From: Crambe crambe
Lineage: Eukaryota > Porifera > Demospongiae > Poecilosclerida > Crambeidae
DNA length: 64,000 nucleotides
Assembly (NCBI GenBank): GCA_963924555.1
Contig: OZ004590.1
Location: 5,448,001 to 5,512,000, forward strand
Direction of reading: 5' to 3'
Of this stretch, positions 22,437 through 33,800 are shown piece after piece (position 1 is the stretch's first letter; each line of letters begins with the position of its first letter). The notes under the pieces were generated by a model. It was not told the origin of the DNA. It saw only the letters and a program-made list of their open reading frames with translations, and searched no databases. Made by a program: the position numbers and the translations under genes.

Positions 22437-25368
22437 TTAGTCCCGTTTCTCTCTTGTGCTCCTCGCTGCAACATTGACGGCCTGATTCACAGCCTTTCTC
22501 ATCAGAGCACCATATATTGGTTGTAAGAACTGCATCGAAAGCAATACAGTAAAGATGAACTAATAGAGAATAATTGGGACGTGCTATTTGATTAGTACTG
22601 TGTAGCCTACGATATAAAATTTTGCTCGCCATATTGTAGGCTGTACATGAGTGGAAAGACTCGGCCAGCTGTTCTTCACCAAGGCATTCAATGTCCTCAG
22701 TGTGATTGGGTTAAACTATATAGCTGTACTCGTCACGAGAACTCTCACCTGTTCCCATATAGCTGCTGTGATGTTGTCTATCATTTGCCCTGCTCCTGTG
22801 AACTCCCCGCTGTAGCGGATGTAGATCCAGAATAGCAACATGAAGAGGGGGACATAGAGACCAATAATTGCCGTCTGGGAGAGAGACTCGATCCCTAACG
22901 TATCCAAAATGCTGGAAATGAGATACGAGAGAATCATGACGAGGCCAATCACGGCAGGAGTGCGGTACGCCTTCAGAATGTGCTTGCTCTCATTTTTCTC
23001 GATGAAAGATTTGTACAAATCGTCAATTTTTATTTCCAGTTCTGTCAAGTAATTGCTACTGATCTTCTCCCCTCCCATTTTGGGTGTACGCTTAAAAAGA
23101 TCGAGGCTGGACTTTTTAAACAAGAGGTGTGCCTCATTGAGTTTCTCTGGTGACAGGTAAGGGGTATCAGCACCACAAACCTGCAGTAGGTATGGATCAT
23201 CAACACTATAAGCAAGAACTTATCCGGTATGGTAAGGGGTCTCAGAAATACACTTATGGTAAGGGTCTATGTACCTGATCCATTTCTTTCATATATTTAT
23301 CTAGAGCTGTGACTTGAGCAGAGATATTGTTAGCTTCCGCAGTCGCTTGCAGCATTGACTTTGGTGCTGGCAAGTGCGAACTCTGGAAGATCTTCATGTA
23401 GACCTGGAAAATGGAGGTGAGAAAATGAAAGAGGAAGTGAGAGGAATAAAGGGGAGAGAAGGGAGGGACTCTAGAGGAAATCTATGTTGGGGGAGATAAA
23501 GAATAGTCACTACTTCATGCCACAATACCCCAAAAATGTCGAAGAGCATTTTCCCAGTCAGTGGAGCATTGTTGATCTTCTTGACCACAAGTCTTTCAGG
23601 TGAGAGCAAGAAAGGAGCCAACTCCTTTAGACAGTGTCGAAAACTCGAATCAATATCTAAAAATAAAAAAAAATAAATATAAAAAGTTGATTACTAAAAA
23701 AATACTACTAGAGCACATTCCCACCTGACACTCGTCCATCACTTTCACCACTTTGAATCTTTGTCCCTGGAGCAGGCATAAGGAAACAAGAAACAGATTG
23801 GAAACACTCCCTGATGTGCTGTCGAACCATCTTCAAGTCATCATGTTGGTGTGGAGCAACCTGTACATCATTGTTATGCAATATTTCTTTTCATATTCAT
23901 TTAATTAGGACAATTATCAGCAGCATTCACCTTTAGCATGAAATCGATGTACTCTTGGCCACCATCCAAGCCATGAGCATACTCGCGTTGGTGGTACCAA
24001 TCTCTGATCAGAAACACGAGCGACTAATGCATAAACAAGACTACTATGATGTGGTCTGCCCTTTCCTTTGGGAAGGGGGGGGGGGGGGAATGGGGAACAG
24101 AGGGGGGTGGGAGGGGGTCTTGGAGCTCACCTGAAAAGGTGATGAAACATTGCCTCCATCTTCCATGGCCAGCATGCCATAATCTGTGAATAGCTGGTAA
24201 AAGAGTTAAATGGAGTCAGGAATGCTCATTAAAAAACTTCAGGTGACCTTTCAAGTGTGACATACATACATACGTACATGTAAGTGCTGTAAGTCGTCTT
24301 CCTGCAGTTGTAAGATCAAGTTGAAGACCTATAAAAGAGTGTCCACAATGATTATTGAAGTTATCCCTGAGATGATGGCAATAGCTTTAGGGGTTACTGT
24401 GAGACTCACCTGGATGGAAGAAATCATAGTGCTAAGCGCAAAGATGGTGGCATTATCTTTGACACTGGAGAGCCGATCGAATGCTCCCTGCGTGTCCAGG
24501 AGCAGAATGGCTACCTGCAATGGGCAATTTTTTTTAAAAATCTCTGCTGCACTACAGGAATTCATTTTGAAGATCATCAAAGAGGGGGGTGGGATTTGAG
24601 CATGTGTTGCTCACCCTAAAACAACACCCACAACTCTTTATGGAAGTTAAGAGATTCTGTACACATGTCCACCAATAGTTTTACAACTATTCGATTATGC
24701 AAATGACCTTCAGGGTGGGTTCTTACTGGACAAACCAGTGACTAATAGACCTACAAATTATGCACAAAGAGCGAAATCTCCGTGCCGTCTCACCTCTTCT
24801 CCAGAGGGTAAGGTGGTGATGAATGGTTTGCTCCACATCAGAATCCCTGTAGTGTCTCTTTCAAATCCACCTCTCCAGGAGAAGCCAACCAATGGTTCAT
24901 CTTCATCTCCCATCCAGTCTTCATTCCCTTCCACCCCCTATTAAGAAGAGGAGAGAGAGAGAGAGAGAGATCAGATAATGGATGGGAGAGATCAGAAGAT
25001 GGCAGGTATTTAAAAAATTTTTTTACCTGTGCATTCAAATAGCGAAGGAGATAATCTAAAAGGAATGATTTTCCCTTTCGGAAAGCTCCAGCCACTGACA
25101 CAATTACTACTTTACGATTCTTGACTTCATCTGAGAGCAAGACTTCTTTGAGAGCTCTCATGTCTAGATCAAATGTATGGTCCTCCTTGGAGAGCACAAT
25201 CTGAATTGCGTGAGGCCCAGAAGGGGATTCAACCAAGTCATCAACACCATCTGTAAGCATAAGGCAGCTTAGCCCACTCGCTATGAAATGTTGAATTAAC
25301 TTACTGGAAGATGCTCCCGGTGCAGCACCCCTGCCTTGTCCAAGTGGTTCTCTCTCCAACGAGCTCAT
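22437..25368 (-). CDS. ATL-like: Atlastin-like dynamin-family GTPase
   Basis: ER membrane GTPase that fuses tubules by homotypic fusion. ATG at 25368 ([12 protein letters not shown]); the upstream in-frame codon at 25404 is TTG, not ATG. The GTPase domain shows the P-loop [15 protein letters not shown] (about 25095), switch region [11 protein letters not shown], the G3 motif DTQGAFD (about 24490) and the guanine-specificity RD motif LIRDWYH (about 24000). A middle three-helix domain follows. The C-terminal part has two closely spaced hydrophobic segments ([19 protein letters not shown] and [19 protein letters not shown]) and then an amphipathic tail rich in Arg/Lys ending [10 protein letters not shown]. 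The order matches atlastins. Multi-exon with short introns. Divergent from Rab4 with 224 bp between start codons. Confidence 0.92.
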
Positions 25369-25438
25369 TTTATGCTCAGAGCTAGCTAGCTGCCGAGTCT
25401 CCAATTTTTTTTAATTTTTGAACACGCTAGCATTTTTC

Positions 25439-25448
25439 GTCACGTGAT
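25439..25448. promoter_or_regulatory. CLEAR-like E-box (GTCACGTGAT) between atlastin and Rab4
   Basis: GTCACGTGAT matches 9 of 10 positions of the vertebrate CLEAR consensus GTCACGTGAC bound by TFEB/MITF proteins. It lies 71 bp upstream of the atlastin ATG and 145 bp upstream of the Rab4 ATG. Function in this organism is inference. Confidence 0.45.
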
Positions 25449-25592
25449 ATTGGGGAGGAGTCTTATTTTTACTCCAGCTCTAATTCCAAACCTTGAAGTC
25501 TTGACTTGAGTTGAAGAACTTCAGCAAACCATTTCAGACGCTGTATAATAAGTGTGGTGGGTTGGATTTAGTAGGGACTGTCCACAAGTAAA

Positions 25593-27127
<1,535 letters not shown>

Positions 27128-27305
27128 CATATTTGTGTAGCCTTCTCGATCTTGTATGAACTCTATTGGCACCCTAAATGTGACACATGTTGTTTTCTCT
27201 TATTGTAGTGAAGATTAGAGCACATACTTTTATGTCATTATTAAAAAATCACGTTCTTTTTAAGAATTTATTGGGTAAAGGGTAGTTAGCTATGTGAATT
27301 TTGGT

Positions 27306-29287
27306 ATGTCTTCTGAAATAACTGCGATTCTTAAAGATGAAGTTTATCAGGACATAGAGAGAAGTACGTCATGGCAGTTATAAAGATTCCGTTCTTGATT
27401 CTTTCCTTATGTTTAGCGGATGCATTTTGTGCTAAGATCTTGGATAAAAAGAAGACGTCAGAATTTATCAAGTAACTAGTCCAATATTGTGCCGATATCA
27501 CACCGCAGAAATTTATTCTTCTTCGCAGAGATCTGAATACACGTTATCCAATATTGAACTTAGAACACTTGAGAAGAGTGAAGAAAGAAGGTGAGGAGAG
27601 GAATCGTAATAAGTACCACACCTTGGGGAGCTCGAGTGTCTTCTCCCATTTGGTCTAGTGGTTAGGATTTCTGGTTTTCACCCAGACGGCCCGGGTTCGA
27701 TTCCCGGAGTGGGAAGCATTTTTTTCTTCTTTTTTTCCCCCCTTTTTTAAAATGCCTTCTTTTTGCTATAGGAGATGATTTATATATTTTGATAGTCACA
27801 AAGGACGCAAATATTTCATCCACAGTGATACTGGAGCAGGACAGCAGTTTGGTTGGATTATCTGGTTTTAGAGAGGTGCAGATCCCTAAACATAAGCCCA
27901 TAACAAGATCCCAATATGAAGCAGCAAAAAAGTTATGGCCAACACAATTCCATGAGAACAAATGGTATTAATAGTTTGAAGCAATCCCAGTGGATTCTAT
28001 TTTTTCATACTATAGGTTGGAAAGAGCATTGAGTGGCAAGTTGTTTTCAGAGAAAGATGTTCTTATAATGGAACGATTCATGGAGATTGCTTTGACGGAG
28101 CGAGATTCTGTCAAATCGAAGCATAAGGTTAGTCTGACACAAAGTAGCTATCTTTTCAGGGAAAAGAAGGGAGTTCAAATTGCAAGCATTACAGTAAAAC
28201 TTGTACACTCAGAAACTTCTCAACAAAGAATTGGTCCCATGTGTGTCTATATTTGGAGGTTCCACTGTAGTCCTTACAGGGTTCTATCTAGGATTTTTTA
28301 ATAGGGGGGCAAGCATGTGGGGAAAATTTTTGCCTTGGCCACACCCTTTTTGGATATCAAACCATGCCCACTTGTCAAAATAATGACTTTTAGCTAGCAA
28401 CTGAGTTGTTGATGTACACTCCTATACATGCAACATGTCATCATAACCACGTGATTGTCACATCATGTGTTAATGGACATGTACAATAGTATTATCATAT
28501 GGAAATTTTTTGGGGGGGAAGCTTCCCCCCCCCCCCCCCCCCCCCCCAGTAGATAGAACCCTGCCTTATTCTTCCAGGCTGCCCCAAAGAAAGGATGGTG
28601 ACTAAGTCAGATATAGTGTTATCATGCAGAGACCAGTTGGCGCGGTCATAGTGGATCCTGAGGCTGGTATCATCCTTGCTCAAGCAGCCTCCTCATTCAC
28701 TCACCCCCTCAAACATGCAGTCATGGTCTGCATTGATGCTGTTGCTAGGACACAGGGTGGCGGAGCTTGGGGTCCCCATGGCAACCAGTGCAGTCTGTTA
28801 CAAGAGAAGAATGTGGTGGGAACAGCAGTAATATCTGGTGTTGACAGTGCTTCTAAAAAAGATCAGTTTGAAACCATTACTGTACCCACCCCACCAGCAA
28901 AGAAGTTAAAATTAAGCAAGCAGTATCTTTGCACTGGGTACGATGCATATGTGACTATGGAGCCATGTATAATGTGAGTAGTTTTCATAATGTATAGTTG
29001 ATGTGATATAATACTTTGTGTTGATCATTGATAGGTGTGCCATGGCTCTGCTACACTCTCGAATAAGAAGAGTTTTCTATGGTTATGCAGATCTCAGGAA
29101 TGGGGGGTTGGGATCACGAAGTAAGATTCACGATCAAATTGGACTGAATCACCATTTTCAAGCATTTAGTGGACTTCTTGAAAAGCAGTGCAGGTCAACA
29201 TATTACACGCGCATGCGTATCGTACATGTGCTACTGGAGCTGCGCTTGCGCGCGGCAATATACGCCCATATCCGGCATGCCAAATAA
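27306..29287 (+). CDS. ADAT3: tRNA adenosine deaminase accessory subunit ADAT3
   Basis: Non-catalytic partner of ADAT2 in the enzyme that converts A34 to inosine in the tRNA wobble position. Start [18 protein letters not shown] at 27306. Exons join in frame through [33 protein letters not shown] and the long C-terminal deaminase exon. The zinc motif is [11 protein letters not shown], with Val where active deaminases have the catalytic Glu (HAE); this substitution defines ADAT3. The second zinc motif is [16 protein letters not shown]. The conserved end [28 protein letters not shown] is present. After this the frame stays open for about 30 further codons to the stop at 29285-29287; an alternative splice at about 29213 is possible, so the last residues are uncertain. 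One intron holds a tRNA gene and another a MITE-like element. Confidence 0.88.
27644..27715 (+). tRNA. tRNA-Glu (anticodon UUC)
   Basis: A 72-base cloverleaf. The acceptor stem TCCCATT pairs with AGTGGGA. The D-arm/A-box region reads TGGTCTAGTGG and the anticodon stem is TCTGG/CCAGA around loop TTTTCAC (anticodon TTC). The T-arm with B-box is GGGTTCGATTCCC. A TTTTTT run starts about five bases downstream, a Pol III terminator. It is very similar to animal tRNA-Glu genes. It lies in an intron of ADAT3 in the same orientation. Confidence 0.95.
28277..28563. mobile_element. 287-bp MITE with target-site duplication
   Basis: Perfect 14-bp terminal inverted repeats CAGGGTTCTATCTA (28277-28290) and TAGATAGAACCCTG (28550-28563), flanked by an exact CCTTA direct repeat on both sides (28272-28276 and 28564-28568). 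A long C run lies near the right end. Non-coding, within an ADAT3 intron. Confidence 0.8.
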
Positions 29288-29380
29288 GGGTAGGGCCAAC
29301 ATTTGCAACTCTCATCTTCAAGCCGTTGTTTGAATCTTTGTTTCTTTTAGCTCGATCTACTTGCTTTGTACCATCCGAGA

Positions 29381-29878
29381 ATGCCTGTTGATGTGAAAGT
29401 AGTCTATTGGTGAGTGGACCTAACTACTTGTCTAAGACTAAGATGTTAAATGAACCATTTTATTTCTTGCAGTGGTGGATGAGGGTACGGGGCCCGGGTA
29501 AGTCGCCCATTATCATTCCTATTTCGCTAATTCATTTATTTCACTTTATTTGCAGTTCCGCCGGTTCGAAACTGAACTGGGGGATGAATTTGGGGATGAT
29601 GTCAAGGTGGTAAGTGATCATTTATTTGTTTGTACAGTGATACTTGACGCAAGTGTTTCTCTTTCAGACTGGGGAAAGTACACCTGGGATCACGGGCTAT
29701 TTTGAAGTGACAATAAACGGTGAAACTGTGCACTCAAAGAAGGTGGGCAATAATTGAAATAATAAGCCATCAAGTTTACCACTAATTTTTTTTACCGTGT
29801 TCACAGAATGGCGATGGTTTTGTTGACAGCAAAGATAAGCTCAACAAAATCTTTACTGCCATCAAAGGCAAACTCTGA
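29381..29878 (+). CDS. SELENOW: Selenoprotein W (UGA = selenocysteine)
   Basis: Small thioredoxin-fold redox selenoprotein. ATG at 29381, five exons (29381-29409, 29473-29497, 29556-29609, 29668-29742, 29807-29878), all junctions GT/AG and in phase, total 84 residues, close to the family's usual 87. The N-terminus is MPVDVKVVYCGG, then an in-frame TGA at 29480-29482, then GYGARFRRFETELGDEF. The TGA falls at residue 13 in the CxxU motif, exactly where mammalian selenoprotein W has selenocysteine. Downstream TGESTPGITGYFEV, GETVHSKKNGDGFVD and AIKGKL are diagnostic of the family. True stop is TGA at 29876-29878. An annotation that treats the first TGA as stop would miss or truncate this gene. 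It starts about 94 bp after the ADAT3 stop. Confidence 0.93.
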
Positions 29879-29925
29879 GCACCAGCTAATTAAATTGTAC
29901 ACAAGTGTGAGCAGGTATTCAGTGT

Positions 29926-30032
29926 ATGGCTTTGATATGAACGAGACTTTAACTTTGTGTGCATTGTCTTTATTCAGTGGAGTTTTCAAGAGTCAAGTGG
30001 TGTCTTTTTGAGGAGATTTGTATAAAGGCTAT
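29926..30032 (+). promoter_or_regulatory. Candidate SECIS element in the SELENOW 3' UTR
   Basis: A SECIS must lie downstream for UGA recoding. Candidate by eye: basal helix ATGGCTTT (29926-29933) with AAAGGCTAT (30024-30032, with G-U pairs and one offset base); AUGA core at 29937-29940 opposite UGAG at 30009-30012; an upper helix using GAGAC (29943-29947) with GTCTT (30002-30006); and unpaired AA at 29951-29952, ten bases after the AUGA. Pairing in the upper helix is imperfect, so the exact fold is uncertain. Confidence 0.45.
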
Positions 30033-30171
30033 TGCCTGGCATTTCTCTGAAGTCTCATTGGCTACTTCTTGTCTTCCTGTGAACTTCTACTGTCATACTT
30101 GTTTTTAAAACTTAATAGTATTTTTTCACATATTCACATATTAAAAGAATTGTGTGTGCTGCAATGCTGAA

Positions 30172-30705
30172 TTACACGTCTTCCTTTCGATCTCTTTGAG
30201 CCTGTACAAATTCATAGTAATCTATGAATCCATCATCATTCAAATCATCGGCCTTGAGAAGTTGGTTGACCAGAGTTGCAAGTTCATGATCAGCCAGTGA
30301 AACACCTGGTTCGTTGGTGGTTTCCCCAGACCCAGTGTGTTCGTCATTAAAGTGTGTCATGGCCGCTGCTAGTTCCAGGCCGTCCAACTTATTATTACCA
30401 TCGTAATCATGGAGCTTGAAGTAATGGAACTCCATAGCTTCATCAGAGTCAAGTTTCAGCTGATCATCAACATCACTTTCCTTGTAATACTCTCCCATAT
30501 GTTCCTTTATGTGCCTGTACGTACATGTCATCAGATAGTATTACAACTAGTCATGCCCCAGTAACTTGACACAGCAACCAGATCTAACTCCTTACTCTTT
30601 ATTGTGGACATTCTTAGGATCATGAAAATATGATTCCGTCTCTTCATTTCCACACACAGATCCAGAGAGCCACAGAGCTACCAAAAGGTGAAGGATCACC
30701 ATCAT
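30172..30705 (-). CDS. MCFD2-like: MCFD2-like secreted EF-hand protein
   Basis: Two-exon gene. Exon 1 starts at 30705 with a signal peptide (MMVILHLLVALWLSGSVCG) and joins to HIKEHMGEYY in exon 2. Two canonical EF-hand loops are visible: DYDGNNKLDGLE and DLNDDGFIDYYE, separated by an acidic linker. Size (about 150 residues), signal peptide and a C-terminal EF-hand pair resemble MCFD2, the luminal Ca2+-binding partner of LMAN1 in ER-to-Golgi cargo export. A related short EF-hand secretory protein cannot be excluded. Its stop lies about 140 bp past the candidate SECIS of the convergent SELENOW, so the two 3' UTRs probably overlap. Confidence 0.75.
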
Positions 30706-30870
30706 GTATCGTATCGTATAAAACCGCGACGTGCCACGTCGGCACAAAGCATAAACTTCCTGATCGAATATACACAAACGTATAAATGAGATAAAACCTG
30801 GTGAATCACATACTCGATAACTACACTAAAAACTTAAAAGGACATAAAAAAGAAAGAAAGAAAAAATCTT

Positions 30871-33800
30871 CTACTCTACAGCAACAGTAGTATCTGGTAG
30901 GAAGTTTGTCTCAGATGCCATCATGTCAATGATGAGCTGGCTTCGCAGGTCAGGAGTCAAGGCAAGGAAGAGTTCTTTAAATCGCAACTCCACGATTTCC
31001 CGTTGATTTTGATCGATATCATATCGCTGAAATAACTGCTCAAGAAACATGTACTCACAGTAGTTCAAGCAGATTACAATCTTGCTGATATCGATGTTGG
31101 TGTGATCAGTGTCTTGCTCATAACGCATCTCGTCATTGGGAAAGGCATCACATTCAAATATCTTTGGTTTCACCTCTCCATTGCCGGACTCTTTGTCATT
31201 TGGCATAGCACTTCCATTCTTGGCTTGTGATTTGTTCTCTTTTCCACTTGTTTGCTCCTCTTTTGGTGCAGACTCATTTTCAAGCATTTCAATGTCATTT
31301 TCTCCTTCCCTTTTCTTATCAGCCTCTTCTCTTCTGGAAATCATCTCTTTCTTTGCACGGTCCACTCCATCGAGTGATTGTACCCAATTTGGAACGATGC
31401 ATGGACAGTAAAACTCTTCAGGTTCATAATTTGCCTTATAATCTAATTTCTTGTTATTTCTGTTCCATCCCTGAAGGTAGTAATACTTCATTTCGGGATT
31501 CTTTTCACTCATCTTCTTGATCATCTCGATCTCTTTCAGAGCGGAATACACTCCAAATGAATACTTGGAAATTTCCTTAGTAACATCGTACCACATATAA
31601 ATGCTCACCATCCCCTTGGGGATGATATCTATGATTCCCACGGCTACCAGCTTCCCATCCAACCAGTACAACTGATGGTAAGTGCCATATTGAAGATCCT
31701 CTATGCCATCAATAGGCTGATAGGCAATGGGTTTGTTCACTATGTGCTCACAGTATGAATATTCAGACTTCAATGGTTTGTCATGCTTACCCATGTGATA
31801 CTTATTGTAGAGATCAAACGATTCCTTGTGGAACTGAGCAGGAATGGTTTCCACTTTGAGCTGTTCGGGCATTCTCCTGAGGACCTTTCTGTAGCTCCTG
31901 TGAGTTCTGTGGTCAAACTCGTTTACCAGGACTCTTGTTTCCCAGTCGGCACACTCAACACTGTGGTTGTGGCGTAGGCGAAACATCTTGACCCCACCCC
32001 TTCGATACCAGCCGTTATCAACAAGCATTTGGTACTGTTCTGCTGTCATGTTCAGAGGGCGTATCACCAGTTCTTCAGAAGGTGACTCCCCCTCACAATT
32101 ACTGCATAAACCATGAGTACTGCCATAAACACGACCGATTCGAAAAAGTGGTTTAGACGGGTCCAAGCCCAGGAGTGTGAGCTGTTGTACTGCTGATTGG
32201 AACTGAGGTGCCACAGGAGTGTGAGATTTAAAGAAGGATGTTTCCAAAGGTAGGAGTTTTGTTGCTGTTGGAGAAGAGGAGGCAGCAATAGGGATAGTGT
32301 TGTCGGAACCAGTTTCCATTGGAGAGTCAAACTGAATGTAAGGAGGCCAATCACTTTCATTGGTTGGATTAGGAGGGGGTATGGGGTATGGGGTAGTCTT
32401 TGGGATGGAGATGGTGTAAAGGTTCTGTTTCTCCAGGACGTGAACGCCCCATCTTTCAAGGTCGGGTGCTTGCTTACGATAGCCAGGGTTGTCAATGGCT
32501 CTTGTTAAATACTCCACCACTCCAAGTTCTCGCAGCTTCCTGGCTCCTTCATCCAGCTCGTCACTGCCGAGGAAAACGAGGGTAGTGTAACTAATGACTT
32601 TACCATTTGTGCTCTCTCTTAGTATGGACGCAACTACCTCCATAACCTCATCTGTAAGGATATAACGTCTGTTTGAAGTGGCCATGAAACCCAAGGAACT
32701 CAGAAGACCTAGTGGCCTCCAACGAATCTCTGGATTATCCTTCCGTAGACGCAATACCTGCAAGATGATGTCTATGCAGCCACTTTCTACGAATTTCCTC
32801 TTCGCCCAATCGCCTGAAGCAAGTATGTGAAGGACTCGATAACAAGCACTAAGAAGGAACGGACCCCCTGATTTTATTTCCATGCGGGTGATGGAGAAAA
32901 GGACCTTGTAGAATTCGTTATCGAGAAGAACTTGCTTTATGTTTTGCCCACACAGTGCTATGTTGCCAACGGCATGAATCATACTTCGTCGAATGTCCAC
33001 CATGCGTTTTCCCGTAATCATTTCAATCAAACTTTCCAGGTATCCCTGAGTGTACAGCTCAAGAGAAAGTTCTTTATCAGCTGTCAAATTCAACATGATA
33101 CGTCCAAAGTCATCACTGAACTGAACCCGTCGTCCTGGTTGGCCACAGATTTTAGCCTTATCCAGTAATGTGTTAGGGACCTGTGCTTTAACGAATGGCT
33201 TCACATCTTTGAGGAATTCATAATATTTTCCGACCATACATGCCAGTAATCCCGTTATGACAGAGATATTTTCAGTGCTCGTGCTGCTCTGTAGCAAGTT
33301 GGCGACAGTGTCGTGAAAATTAAGCTCATTCAGAATGGAAACAGGGTCTTTCGATCTCATCTCAAAAACAAAATAGTGAGTACTGAACACTATCCTGCTC
33401 ATCAAATTCGGAAAGGTGCAGGTATCTCGGATAAAACATACAGAATAAAACTCCATAAAATCTTTTGTGTATACTTTCTCCATTGCTTCTTCAGTGAGGG
33501 GCTTGAGAATTTTCTGGAAAGTAATGTACATCAATTTCAGAAACTTTTGATTGGCACTGATCACAGGATTAGAGAGCATGTCTTGGAAAAACTGAAGGTG
33601 GTTTTGACTGCAATATTCTGTACGTTGGGGCTTAAACAACTCAATCACCTTTTTCATGGAGGGGGACACATTAGACGTCTGATTAGGTGGGAAAGAGTTG
33701 ACGAGGCCTTCGATGGCAATACAAGCATGGAGCAGACACTCGTTGGGATAAACTCGAGCACAATCTTCCAAATGCGATACGATTTTCAGTTCCAAAATAG

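Noticed and set aside
25369-25404. Extra 12 residues at the atlastin N-terminus
   Set aside because: The codon at 25404 is TTG; the first ATG in frame is at 25368.
29473-29497. SELENOW exon 2 as a pseudogene because of the in-frame TGA
   Set aside because: The stop is exactly at the conserved selenocysteine codon and all other features are intact.
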